64,000 bases of DNA from Virgibacillus sp. NKC19-3 (lineage in GTDB: Bacteria; Bacillota; Bacilli; Bacillales; Amphibacillaceae). The stretch is from positions 992,001 to 1,056,000 of the forward strand of contig NZ_JAGYHC010000001.1 in NCBI RefSeq assembly GCF_019837165.1, given 5' to 3'. The notes beneath the pieces are model-generated. The model was given only the letters and a program-made list of their open reading frames with translations. It was not told the origin of the DNA and made no database searches. Positions within the stretch are counted from its first letter, which is position 1; every line of letters begins with the position of its first letter. Shown here piece after piece: positions 52,503-60,775 of this stretch. A program made the position numbers and the translations under genes.

Positions 52503-53084
52503 TTGTTAAAGTTATTTTCCTGGATACTGGTCATTGCCGGAGTTTTTATTTTAGCGTTTAGTGGTTATCAGATGTGGAGTTCGTCTAGTGAAGAAAACGA
52601 AAGACTTTCTGAAGCACATGCGATGCTTTCAGAAGAGAATCAGAGCTCAAAAGAAATAGCGAAGGAAGAAATGCTGGATTTGGAGTATAAAACTGGGGAT
52701 ACGATCGGTTTATTGTACATACCTAAATTAGAACGTGAGATACCTATAGTTGAAGGTACGGATGAAGAAGAGCTTGCCCAGGGAGTGGGGCATTACTATG
52801 ATACAGGATTACCGGGTCAGAATAAGCAAATACTTCTTTCCGGCCATCGAGATACTGTTTTTAGGAATTTTGATCAATTAGAAGATGGGGATGAGTTCCA
52901 TGTAAATATGGAATATGGGACCTATATTTATCAGATAAGGGATCATGAGATTGTTCCGGAAGACAATACGACTGTGATTGACCCTTCGCGAAAAGATGAA
53001 TATTTAACGGTTTCTACTTGTTATCCATTCTCCATGGTGGGGAGTGCACCTGACCGATATGTATTATATGCTTATCCTCAATAG
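52503..53084 (+). CDS. Class D sortase
   Basis: 193 aa from TTG 52503, with AAGAGGTGAT ideally placed before it; the open frame goes up to ATG 52434 but without a site. One N-terminal membrane helix (LFSWILVIAGVFILAF) and an extracellular linker precede the sortase barrel. Catalytic His is in LSGHRDTVF, catalytic Cys in TVSTCYPF and the Arg in APDRYVLY. Sortases cleave LPxTG-like signals and join proteins to the wall or pilin. No substrate with such a motif is visible nearby. It lies in the 5-promoter set upstream of sulfur genes, which is unusual for a sortase. Confidence 0.88.
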   Translation: MLKLFSWILVIAGVFILAFSGYQMWSSSSEENERLSEAHAMLSEENQSSKEIAKEEMLDLEYKTGDTIGLLYIPKLEREIPIVEGTDEEELAQGVGHYYDTGLPGQNKQILLSGHRDTVFRNFDQLEDGDEFHVNMEYGTYIYQIRDHEIVPEDNTTVIDPSRKDEYLTVSTCYPFSMVGSAPDRYVLYAYPQ

Positions 53085-53154
53085 GACAAGCGATGTAACG
53101 TCATCTGATATTAACGTTCGTGGTAATAGAAAAATCCATAGAATGTAAGGTTTC

Positions 53155-53187
53155 TTTCATCAAATTTTCACATTGAATGTATATGAT
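53155..53187 (+). promoter_or_regulatory. Activator-type promoter 2 (before cstB-like gene)
   Basis: TTTCATC-AAAT-TTTCACA, 9 nt, TATGAT. The -10 is ~137 bp before the persulfide dioxygenase start. Confidence 0.68.
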
Positions 53188-53323
53188 ATGTGTGAAATAT
53201 CCAAATGAAGAGGGCATATATTTATAAAATATAGAAAAACGGGTATATGATAAGAAGCATACATTTTTTTCAAAAAGGGAGCATTTCAAAGATATTTAAA
53301 CTATGTAGAGGGAGGTAATTAAA

Positions 53324-54733
53324 ATGTATCTCAAATACTTTTATGATAAGCATCTAGCACAAGCCTCTTATATGGTGGGGTGTCAAGCCACTGGGGAAGC
53401 AGCCATCATTGATCCAGCCCGAAATATTGAAGCATATTTATCAGTTGCCCGTCAAGAGGGGTATACCATTAATAAGGCTATGGAGACTCATATTCATGCT
53501 GATTTTGTATCAGGGGTAACTGAATTAGCCCGCAGAACGGGAGCGACAATTTATCATTCCGCTGAAGGCGAAACAAACGGAGGATATAATTTCGAATCTT
53601 CACTTCCCCAGCAGGGGCTTAAAGATGGTGATGTTGTTTCAGTTGGAAATGTGCAGTTAAAAGCAATCCATACACCCGGACACACACCGGAGCATATTTC
53701 CTATGAATTAACAGATTGTCCAAATGCTGAATACCCTATCGGAGTTTTTACGGGAGATTTTGTTTTTGTAGGTGACGTAGGTCGACCTGATTTGCTGGAG
53801 AAATCCGTTGGAATAAAAGACTCTGCTGACAGAGGAGCTCGTCAATTATTCCATTCGTTACAGCAGTTCAAAAAATATCAAGACTATATGCAAATCTGGC
53901 CTGGTCATGGCGCTGGTAGTGCGTGTGGAAAAGCGTTGGGGGCTGTCCCTACAAGCACTGTAGGATATGAAAAGATGTATAACCCCGCTTTTCAACCTGA
54001 TGATGAACAAGAATTTGTCAATTTTCTGCTCGACGGCCAACCAGAACCGCCAGCTTATTTTGCGAAAATGAAAGAAGTAAACCCTTCCGGAATGACACCA
54101 CTATCTGAAGTTCCTACGGGGGTATTATTAGATCTGGATGGAGATTCGGTTGCTGAATTAGCAACAGCGAGCAAGAATATGATTATTGATACAAGAAATG
54201 CTTATGATTTCTCTAATAGAAACCTTCCAGGAACGATCAACATTCCATTTCCGGATTCATTTGCTGAATGGATGGGGCGATTAGCAAACGATGACGTTGA
54301 CTTGTACTTTATTACAGAGCTCCACCATATCGATCAAATTCGAACAATATTGACCGGAATGGGATTCGATCGAATGAAAGGGTTCTTTCCGCCTTCGGTA
54401 ATTGTTACAGCTGGAAAAACACGTTCCTATGAAAATAAAACACCAAAAGAAATCGAAAAAGAGCAGCAAAGGCAAGACTTACAAATATTGGATGCCCGCT
54501 ATCAAGATGAATGGGAAACCAATCATATTCCAGGAGCTAAACATATTTCCCTTCATAGACTTGCGGATGGCGCTGATAAATTATCCGGTGATAAACCAGT
54601 TGCAGTGCATTGTGCCACAGGCAGGCGCTCTGCCATAGCATCAAGTATATTATTGAATCAAGGATATGAGGTGATCAATATCACCGGAGGATTTGACCAA
54701 TGGAAAAATGAAAATTTAGCAACGTCTAACTAG
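53324..54733 (+). CDS. cstB: Persulfide dioxygenase-rhodanese fusion (CstB-like)
   Basis: 469 aa, cytoplasmic. Residues 1-250 are an ETHE1-like metallo-beta-lactamase domain with the iron ligands His56 (THIHADF), His120 (TPGH) and Asp145 (TGDF). A rhodanese-like domain (about 260-365) lacks a catalytic Cys (DLYFITELHH). A C-terminal rhodanese (about 375-469) has Cys430 in HCATGRRS. This order (dioxygenase, pseudo-rhodanese, rhodanese) is that of S. aureus CstB, which oxidises persulfides with O2 and gives thiosulfate. The site HADF, with Phe for the last His of HxHxDH, is typical of persulfide dioxygenases, which need only one metal. ATG follows AGAGGGAGGT. Regulation by CstR and promoter 2 is inferred. 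Confidence 0.88.
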   Translation: MYLKYFYDKHLAQASYMVGCQATGEAAIIDPARNIEAYLSVARQEGYTINKAMETHIHADFVSGVTELARRTGATIYHSAEGETNGGYNFESSLPQQGLKDGDVVSVGNVQLKAIHTPGHTPEHISYELTDCPNAEYPIGVFTGDFVFVGDVGRPDLLEKSVGIKDSADRGARQLFHSLQQFKKYQDYMQIWPGHGAGSACGKALGAVPTSTVGYEKMYNPAFQPDDEQEFVNFLLDGQPEPPAYFAKMKEVNPSGMTPLSEVPTGVLLDLDGDSVAELATASKNMIIDTRNAYDFSNRNLPGTINIPFPDSFAEWMGRLANDDVDLYFITELHHIDQIRTILTGMGFDRMKGFFPPSVIVTAGKTRSYENKTPKEIEKEQQRQDLQILDARYQDEWETNHIPGAKHISLHRLADGADKLSGDKPVAVHCATGRRSAIASSILLNQGYEVINITGGFDQWKNENLATSN

Positions 54734-54777
54734 CAGTACACCAATAAGCTCTGAACCGATTGGTAGAAGATAATATG

Positions 54778-54809
54778 AAACCCGAGCTTGAAATACCATG
54801 CTCGGGTTT
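54778..54809 (+). terminator. Bidirectional terminator
   Basis: Perfect 10-bp stem AAACCCGAGC / GCTCGGGTTT, 12-nt loop, between the convergent cstB-like gene and the minus-strand methyltransferase. Confidence 0.85.
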
Positions 54810-54871
54810 ATTTATATGAAAAAGAGGAAGTGTGTGCTGAATGCTACCCTATGTTAACATTGATCGATGGA

Positions 54872-55471
54872 TTACTTCTCAATCACGACTTGAATAACAT
54901 GACCGTTACCAATATGTCTTTTTCCTTCTATTCGATTGACTTCGCCGTAATAAAAATGGATACATTTATGATATTTAATCCAGTCCAGAATTTCCGCTGG
55001 ATTGTATAACATATCAAAAGACTGGGGGCCTCCTGTTTTATACTCCAGCTGATTTTCAGAATAGACTTCAAACATGACATATCCACCGGGTTTTACTGAA
55101 TCAATCATATTCTTTACTACAAGCGACTGATCTTTTTTAGGGACGTGGCCAAATACCATAATGGCAGCATCAAATTGATTTTCCGGTATTTTGTCTTTTG
55201 TTATATCAACTTCTACAGTTTCAACGTCAACATTATTTTGACTAGCTAATACTTTTGTTTTCTCAAGGCCAATTGTTGATTGATCGTAAGCTGTCACGTC
55301 ATGGCCAAGCTTGGCTAGGTAAACCGCATTCCTGCCTTCCCCTTCAGCAAAACAACCTACTTTTGAATGATCTGGAATGATACCACTCATATCGTGTATA
55401 AAGGCATTTTCCTTTTCACCATAAACAAAATCTGTATCCGCAAAACTATTATCCCAATGTTCTTTTGACAT
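54872..55471 (-). CDS. Class I SAM-dependent methyltransferase
   Basis: 199 aa. The SAM-binding motif I is GCFAEGEGRNAVYLA, motif II is FDAAIMVFGH and a PGGYVMFEVYSENQ segment follows, as in small TehB/YrrT-like enzymes. The opening MSKEHWDNSFADTDFVYGEKE is typical of thiol- or tellurite/thiopurine-type methyltransferases. The substrate is unknown. The ATG at 55471 has AAGGAGATAAATAATT in front. It runs convergently to the cstB-like gene, sharing the terminator at 54778. Confidence 0.85.
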   Translation of the reverse strand: MSKEHWDNSFADTDFVYGEKENAFIHDMSGIIPDHSKVGCFAEGEGRNAVYLAKLGHDVTAYDQSTIGLEKTKVLASQNNVDVETVEVDITKDKIPENQFDAAIMVFGHVPKKDQSLVVKNMIDSVKPGGYVMFEVYSENQLEYKTGGPQSFDMLYNPAEILDWIKYHKCIHFYYGEVNRIEGKRHIGNGHVIQVVIEK

Positions 55472-55643
55472 AATTATTTATCTCCTTGACTATGATCTGA
55501 TTAGAAACGTTTATTTATGATTGGATGGGTTTTGTACATGCTTTTATTACGATTATTGTACAAAGTATTATATAAAAACACAATAACAATACATTATAGA
55601 TGACTGCAAATTTCGTTTTTTGTAATTTAAATGAGCATGTCAT

Positions 55644-55676
55644 TTTCATCAAATTTTCATATGGCGCTTGTATGAT
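55644..55676 (+). promoter_or_regulatory. Activator-type promoter 3 (before ResA-like gene)
   Basis: TTTCATC-AAAT-TTTCATA, 9 nt, TATGAT; the following gene starts at 55815. Confidence 0.68.
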
Positions 55677-55814
55677 AAAAATGAGACAGATTATGGTTTG
55701 GTAGAACAAGTGAAGATTGTGTTATTGCTAGTTCATCATATGAATGATAGGTGGGTTCATTCTTATGAGAGACACAGGATTACCATAATAAGGGATATAT
55801 GGAGGTTACAGGGA

Positions 55815-56405
55815 ATGAAAAAAGCGATTCTTGTTCTAGTTGTTATAGGTATGCTTGGTTGGGCTGTTTATGATTTTACAAGTTCGAACGATGAAACATC
55901 TATGGAGGAAGACAATAGCTCAGGTGGAGGTGAAATGACTTCACCGCCTGCTGCCGATGAAGAGGTCGAGGAGACAGATGAAGTAGGGACTTCGGTTGGT
56001 CAAATGGCCCCTGACTTTCAATTAAAAACAATGGAAGGGGAGGAGGCGAATTTGTCTGATTATCGAGGACAACGTGTCATCCTTAATTTTTGGGCAACAT
56101 GGTGTCCGCCGTGCAGGGCAGAAATCCCCGATTTTCAAAAACTGTATAATAATGAGGATGTGGAAATTTTAGCAGTTGATTTGACAGAAACAGAAGAAAG
56201 CATGGAAGAGGTTAACGCGTTTGTGGAAGAATATGAGATGACATTTCCCGTCCTGTTGGATGAAAGCTCCGATGTTGCTAATACATATCAGGTTATGGCC
56301 TATCCTACTTCCTATATGATTGATTCCAATGGACATATACAATACGTTGCCATGGGTGCCATGAATTATGACCTAATGGTTCAGGAGTTAGAAAAAGTGG
56401 AATAG
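55815..56405 (+). CDS. ResA/TlpA-like membrane-anchored thioredoxin
   Basis: 196 aa from ATG 55815 behind GGAGGTTACAGGGA; the open frame extends to 55668 but without a site and before the predicted transcript start. One N-terminal membrane helix (ILVLVVIGMLGWAVYDF), an acidic linker, then an AhpC/TSA-thioredoxin fold with active site FWATWCPPCRAEIP and the cis-Pro region AYPTSYM. ResA-type proteins reduce the cysteines of apocytochrome c outside the membrane, with electrons from CcdA. A ccdA gene and c-type cytochromes are close by, so that role fits. Confidence 0.88.
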   Translation: MKKAILVLVVIGMLGWAVYDFTSSNDETSMEEDNSSGGGEMTSPPAADEEVEETDEVGTSVGQMAPDFQLKTMEGEEANLSDYRGQRVILNFWATWCPPCRAEIPDFQKLYNNEDVEILAVDLTETEESMEEVNAFVEEYEMTFPVLLDESSDVANTYQVMAYPTSYMIDSNGHIQYVAMGAMNYDLMVQELEKVE

Positions 56406-56515
56406 TTATTTCCGTTTACTAAGTGGCTTGGATACAGAAAGACTGCATTGGTTTAAATGGTCGATATCGGCGGGATTATAGATTGGATAATTCCTGGATG
56501 GATATATATTGTAAT

Positions 56516-56533
56516 TATACACTGCGGTGTATA
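56516..56533 (+). promoter_or_regulatory. Orphan CstR-type operator
   Basis: Perfect palindrome TATACAC, TGCG, GTGTATA, the same half-site and spacing as the operator before cstR. No cstR gene follows; instead a copy of the cstR terminator and promoter block comes next, as if a duplicated cstR cassette had lost its gene. The downstream genes are the membrane protein and ccdA. Confidence 0.6.
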
Positions 56534-56586
56534 TGGTGATTTCGGAATTTATGCGCGAAAACGAGTACCCAGTTATATATTCAGAT

Positions 56587-56632
56587 AAGCAATGAAGGAT
56601 TTTATACTAGTCGCACCTTGATTGCTTTTTTC
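56587..56632 (+). terminator. Terminator, copy of the one after cstR
   Basis: Stem AAGCAATGAAGG / CCTTGATTGCTT (56587-56598 with 56616-56627), then a T-run. Closely related to 52270-52311. It would end the ResA-like transcript. Confidence 0.72.
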
Positions 56633-56647
56633 TTTCTAATGAAGTAC

Positions 56648-56680
56648 ATTCATCAAATTTTAACATTGGTCCTATATGAT
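56648..56680 (+). promoter_or_regulatory. Activator-type promoter 4 (before membrane protein-ccdA)
   Basis: ATTCATC-AAAT-TTTAACA, 9 nt, TATGAT; start codon of the membrane protein is 32 bp downstream of the -10. Confidence 0.68.
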
Positions 56681-56712
56681 AAGATCAGCGTACAAATGGG
56701 AGGAATCATTTT

Positions 56713-57390
56713 GTGGTGATAACGAGTAATTTAATGGCCATCGGGACAATTGTTTTCGGTTTTGGGCTTGGTTTTATTATCTTTGTTATGTTTGGTGGTT
56801 TGTCAAAGGAAAAACGGAAAATCTATCTGGAAGAAATGATTTCACAACTTATTAATTTGGTCATCTTTGTCTGGGTTGGAAAAATCATATTGAACTTCCC
56901 TGTTTTTATAGAGGATCCATTGACCATATTGGCTTACCCCAGTGATGCCAATTCATTTTATCTGGCTTTCCTTTTTAGTGGGTTGTTGTTTTTTTATAAG
57001 TCATCCAAGTGGCAATTGGATACATTGTTGTTTCTGGAGTCTTTCCTGCTTGTGTTATTGACAGCATCTTTGACATTTGAATTTATTCAATACATATGGA
57101 ATGATAATCCATTTGCTTTTGGGTACTTGATTCTACTAACCATACTTTTGTTAGTATTTATGTTTATGCAAAATCGTGTCGCGTCAGGTACATCCATTCT
57201 TCTTATATTAACGGTTTGGTCTCTTGGTGTATTATTATTATTGTTTATTCAGCCATTTGTCACTGTATTTGGTTATATGATCACACCATGGTTTTTGGGA
57301 CTCGTTTTCATCATCGGTTTTTCATACATTCTATATTTAAAAAGAAAGAGGAGATATTCATGGGAGGAATTGAAGCAGACACAATGGTAG
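56713..57390 (+). CDS. Polytopic membrane protein, unknown function
   Basis: 225 aa with about six membrane helices, for example LMAIGTIVFGFGLGFIIFVM, INLVIFVWVGKIIL, AFLFSGLLFFY, LLFLESFLLVLLTASL, LILLTILLLVFMFM and FLGLVFIIGFSYILYL. No family signature is recognised. The GTG at 56713 follows GGGAGGAATC. It overlaps the ccdA start by 31 bp, so the two are translationally linked and probably work together in thiol or haem-c maturation (inference). Confidence 0.82.
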   Translation: MVITSNLMAIGTIVFGFGLGFIIFVMFGGLSKEKRKIYLEEMISQLINLVIFVWVGKIILNFPVFIEDPLTILAYPSDANSFYLAFLFSGLLFFYKSSKWQLDTLLFLESFLLVLLTASLTFEFIQYIWNDNPFAFGYLILLTILLLVFMFMQNRVASGTSILLILTVWSLGVLLLLFIQPFVTVFGYMITPWFLGLVFIIGFSYILYLKRKRRYSWEELKQTQW

Positions 57391-58118
57391 TTCTTGGAAT
57401 GTTTCTAGCGATGGGGGCAGGTGCCTTATCTTTTCTATCCCCATGCGTGCTGCCTATATTTCCAGCTTATATGTCGTATATTACCGGTATCAGTGTGAAA
57501 GAATTGCAGGGAGATCAGGATGTGAAAATACGTCGACAGCTGTTAAGTCATTCGTTGATCTTTCTATTAGCGGTTTCATTGGTATTTATCAGCTTGGGTG
57601 CCAGTGCTTCATTTATAGGAAAATGGGCACAAGATTTGCTCATTGGAGAATCAGGGCTGCTTATTCAGCGTATCGCTGGTATTCTCATTATTGTAATGGG
57701 GCTATTTGTTGCGGGTTGGATAACCATTCCATCATTGATGAAGGAAAAACGACACCATTTCTCCCAGCGTCCTGCTGGGTATGTTGGGACATTTTTAATC
57801 GGGCTTGGTTTTGCGGCAGGATGGACGCCGTGTATAGGGCCGATTTTCGGATCCATTTTGCTTCTGGCAGCGAGTAATCCTAGTCAAGGTGTGTTTTACA
57901 CGGTGATGTATGTGATTGGTTTTGCATTGCCGTTTATTTTGTTGACGTTTTTCCTCGGCTCAACAAAATGGATTGTCAGACACAGCCAGGTGATTATGAA
58001 AGTTGGAGCAGTGGTTATGATTATAATGGGTTTGGTGTTATTTTTCGGACTGATGCCGCGTATTACAGGATTCTTGCTTGATCTGGTAGAGGGTACATGG
58101 TTATCTGAATTGGGATGA
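57360..58118 (+). CDS. ccdA: CcdA-type thiol-electron transporter
   Basis: 252 aa from ATG 57360 behind AGAGGAGATATTC; the open frame runs further upstream but inside the preceding gene. CcdA/DsbD-transmembrane family: two internally related halves each with a membrane Cys, LSFLSPCVLPIFPAYMSYI and FAAGWTPCIGPIFGSIL, and six helices. It would carry reducing equivalents from cytoplasmic thioredoxin to the outside, feeding the ResA-like protein at 55815 for cytochrome c maturation. The c-type cytochromes downstream would need it. It is followed 65 bp later by the two-component system. Confidence 0.92.
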   Translation: MGGIEADTMVVLGMFLAMGAGALSFLSPCVLPIFPAYMSYITGISVKELQGDQDVKIRRQLLSHSLIFLLAVSLVFISLGASASFIGKWAQDLLIGESGLLIQRIAGILIIVMGLFVAGWITIPSLMKEKRHHFSQRPAGYVGTFLIGLGFAAGWTPCIGPIFGSILLLAASNPSQGVFYTVMYVIGFALPFILLTFFLGSTKWIVRHSQVIMKVGAVVMIIMGLVLFFGLMPRITGFLLDLVEGTWLSELG

Positions 58119-58183
58119 TATCGAGATAACCCGTGAAAAAACCAATTTTTATTGTCATATAGTACAATTAACTTGAGGTGGTC

Positions 58184-58870
58184 ATGGTGAAACAAACCAT
58201 TATGGTAGTTGAAGATGACAAGATGATTCGTGAATTGATAGCTATTTACCTGGAAAAAGCGGGGTATGATGTTATTGAGGCTGTAGATGGAGAAGATGCG
58301 AAGCAGGCATTCTTGACGTACCATCCCTGTCTAATCCTGCTTGATTTAATGCTTCCTAAAATGAGTGGGGAGGAATTTTGTACATGGGTAAGGGAGCAAG
58401 AGCGGAATGAAGTATCCATTATTATGGTTTCTGCAAAAGCACGTACTAATGATAAAATCAATGGGTTAAAAATGGGTGCCGATGACTATTTAACGAAGCC
58501 CTTCGATCCTGAAGAACTTGTTGCACATGTTGAAGCAGTATTGCGACGGACAGGACAGTTTTGCCAAAAAATAGCTTATGGAGGGTTGTGCATTAAGCCG
58601 CGGAAGGGTGAAGTGTTGCTTTTTGACAAGCAGTTAAAATTGACGAAACATGAATTTAATCTGCTCTATTATTTTATGGAGAGTCCAAATGTTGTCTTCT
58701 CCAGAGAAGATTTGATAAATCAGTTATACCCATATGCAGATAAGACAGTATTGGATCGTACGATAGACGCCCATATCAAAAAACTCCGCGAAAAAATTGA
58801 AGACAAGCCATCCGATCCGAAACGGATTTTAACGGTCCGGGGAATGGGGTATAAATTTGCTGATGAATAA
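58184..58870 (+). CDS. OmpR-family response regulator
   Basis: 228 aa. The receiver domain has the acidic pocket VVEDD, phosphoacceptor Asp54 (ILLDLMLP) and Lys in LTKPFDPEE. The C-terminal winged helix (about 130-226) has KLTKHEFNLLYYFMES and RTIDAHIKKLREK. ATG 58184 is chosen with the site TTGAGGTGG; GTG 58178 or 58187 are alternatives. The stop overlaps the kinase start. OmpR-type proteins bind direct repeats of ~11-bp period, exactly what is seen in the five local promoters, so it is the leading candidate for their regulator (inference). Confidence 0.93.
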   Translation: MVKQTIMVVEDDKMIRELIAIYLEKAGYDVIEAVDGEDAKQAFLTYHPCLILLDLMLPKMSGEEFCTWVREQERNEVSIIMVSAKARTNDKINGLKMGADDYLTKPFDPEELVAHVEAVLRRTGQFCQKIAYGGLCIKPRKGEVLLFDKQLKLTKHEFNLLYYFMESPNVVFSREDLINQLYPYADKTVLDRTIDAHIKKLREKIEDKPSDPKRILTVRGMGYKFADE

Positions 58871-59945
58871 ATTTGGAAGGTCTTGGTTGCCGAAACAATT
58901 TCTATGGCGTTTATCCATTACTAATACCATGGTGATTACCGCGTTTATTGTGTTAAGCGGATGGTCAATCTATCATGCCGCATGTTCATTGGCTGATGGA
59001 ATGGGGTCGATGAATGCGCAAAAACAGGGACAATTTGAAACAGTACTCTTTCAGTATTTGTGGATTTTCAGTGCTGCCGCAATTGTAGTTGGAAGTTTAA
59101 CCCATTTTTATATAACCAGAAAATTAATGAAGCCATTAAATAAATTGATTGAGTCGACAAAGCGGATGAAAACAGGGCACTATCCGGACCCGATCGATGT
59201 GACATCCAAAGATGAGACAGGTCAGTTGATTGGTCATTTTAACGATATGGTCCACCAGTTAAAAATGAATGAAGAGCATCGTCAGAAAGCTATTTCAGAT
59301 CTGTCGCATGAATTTCGTACGCCCTTATCAAATCTAAACGGATATTTACATGCATTAAGTAGTGGTGTGATTGATGGAGACGAAAAACTATACCGATCGC
59401 TTTACGACGAATCTCAGCGGCTTATTGGTATGGTTAAACAGCTAGAACAATGGAAAGAATGGGAGTCTATTTCAAATCAGACGTTTTCCGAGAAAGAGCC
59501 GGTCGATATGCATCTTACGCTAGAGCAATCCGTTGAAATGTTTCATTGGACATTGGAAAATGCAGGCATTTCGATGGACGTCCATTCTGAACATGGGGTT
59601 GTCAATATAGATGATGGTGATATTTCACAGGTGATCGGTAATCTGCTTGATAATGCGATTCGGTATTACCAAGGAACAGCGTCCATTTTTATTAAAGGGG
59701 AAAAAAAGGCCAATAGCTACCGTGTATCGGTTGCTGGCCCAGGTCAAGCCATCCCTGTTGAAGAATTAGACCAGATCTTTGAACGATTTTATCGGACAGA
59801 TACATCGAGAAGTTATTATACAGGGGGAACAGGCCTCGGTCTTGCTATCTCCAAAGAGATTATTGAACACCACGGAGGGAACATTGGTGTGGAATCAGAT
59901 GGCGAATTTCATACGTTTTGGTTTACATTGCCTCTTTGGCAGTGA
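58863..59945 (+). CDS. Sensor histidine kinase
   Basis: 360 aa. Two membrane helices (about 18-40 and 64-82) flank a very short external loop of ~22 residues with a single Cys in the preceding helix, so it may sense within the membrane. A HAMP-like linker, phosphoacceptor His149 in SDLSHEFRTP, N-box LLDNAIRYY, and G-boxes GTGLGLAISKEI follow. The F-box/D-box reads VAGPGQAIP where VxDxGxGIP is usual, so the ATP-lid Asp is Ala, an odd change. ATG 58863 overlaps the regulator stop. Its signal is unknown; sulfur or redox stress fits the neighbours. Confidence 0.9.
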   Translation: MNKFGRSWLPKQFLWRLSITNTMVITAFIVLSGWSIYHAACSLADGMGSMNAQKQGQFETVLFQYLWIFSAAAIVVGSLTHFYITRKLMKPLNKLIESTKRMKTGHYPDPIDVTSKDETGQLIGHFNDMVHQLKMNEEHRQKAISDLSHEFRTPLSNLNGYLHALSSGVIDGDEKLYRSLYDESQRLIGMVKQLEQWKEWESISNQTFSEKEPVDMHLTLEQSVEMFHWTLENAGISMDVHSEHGVVNIDDGDISQVIGNLLDNAIRYYQGTASIFIKGEKKANSYRVSVAGPGQAIPVEELDQIFERFYRTDTSRSYYTGGTGLGLAISKEIIEHHGGNIGVESDGEFHTFWFTLPLWQ

Positions 59946-59983
59946 ATATAAGAAGAAAACTATAATTTTTGGTGAGGTGAATA

Positions 59984-60562
59984 ATGGTGCACAATAAACG
60001 TTTTGATCCCAAGAATGCGGATAAATTAATGAGTGAGAAACGGAAAGCGGAATTACAACCTGAAAAAATAATAGATTATTTAGATGTGAACGAATATGAT
60101 ACAGTAGCAGATTTAGGTGCGGGACCGGGACTGTTTAGCCTTCCCTTAGCAAGGCTGACAGACAATGATGTTTATGCTGTGGATATTGAACCGGAAATGC
60201 TTGAAAGGCTTAAAGAGAATGCAGAGGCAGCGAATATACAAAATATAAAACCCATTGTGAGTGACCTTGAAAATATTAATCTCGCTGATCATTCGGTAGC
60301 CCGTGTTCTAAACACATTTGTTATTCATGAAGTTACAGATCTAAGTCGGGCGATGGATGAAATCAAACGCATTCTTAAACCGGGAGGATATCTATTATTA
60401 GTGGATTGGGAAGCAGTTGAAACGGAATCCGGCCCCCCGCTTGAGATAAGAATTCCTTCAAAAGAAATGGATAACGTACTACAAGAAAATGGGTTCAATA
60501 CAGAATTATTCTATCTGGATGCTAACCATTATGCCATAAAGGCGAAAAAAGATGGGACGTAA
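59984..60562 (+). CDS. Class I SAM-dependent methyltransferase
   Basis: 192 aa. SAM motif I is VADLGAGPGLFSLPLA, the acidic residue ending strand 2 is in YAVDIEPEML, and RILKPGGYLLLVDW follows, a UbiE/Methyltransf_11 pattern. The ATG at 59984 is behind GTGAGGTGAATA, 38 bp after the kinase gene, so it may be in the same transcript. Substrate unknown. A strong terminator follows. Confidence 0.87.
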   Translation: MVHNKRFDPKNADKLMSEKRKAELQPEKIIDYLDVNEYDTVADLGAGPGLFSLPLARLTDNDVYAVDIEPEMLERLKENAEAANIQNIKPIVSDLENINLADHSVARVLNTFVIHEVTDLSRAMDEIKRILKPGGYLLLVDWEAVETESGPPLEIRIPSKEMDNVLQENGFNTELFYLDANHYAIKAKKDGT

Positions 60563-60585
60563 TGATGTTTCAATAAAGAACTAGG

Positions 60586-60624
60586 AGAGCAAGCTTCTTT
60601 TTCGAAAAGGAACTTGCTCTTTTT
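60586..60624 (+). terminator. Bidirectional terminator
   Basis: Stem AGAGCAAG / CTTGCTCT (60586-60593 with 60613-60620) with a T-run after it, between the convergent methyltransferase and cytochrome genes. Confidence 0.8.
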
Positions 60625-60685
60625 AGTAAGCTTTTTTTAATGGCATGGAAATTACAAAATTTTGAGATTGTGGATAATCCCTTGG

Positions 60686-60775
60686 CCAAATAAACCACAT
60701 CCGGCTCCAGCGCCCAGCAGTCCCAGATCTTTTGGTGGGACGAGCCTCCGCGCGGGCGCTTTTCGCTTTTGTTCT
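60686..60775 (-). repeat. GC-rich intergenic palindromic element (candidate dispersed repeat)
   Basis: This ~90 bp segment, just after the cytochrome stop, is far more GC-rich than its surroundings and includes self-complementary GCGCCCGCGC-type and GGCGCT/AGCGCC blocks. It recalls dispersed intergenic repeats of Bacillaceae. One copy only is in this window. Confidence 0.35.

Noticed and set aside
54402-55009. Two + strand open frames of 78 and 73 codons
   Set aside because: One is inside the cstB-like gene, the other crosses the terminator and the antisense of the methyltransferase.
57443-57877. 144-codon open frame inside ccdA
   Set aside because: Alternative frame of ccdA with Cys/Tyr-rich chance translation and no start signal.
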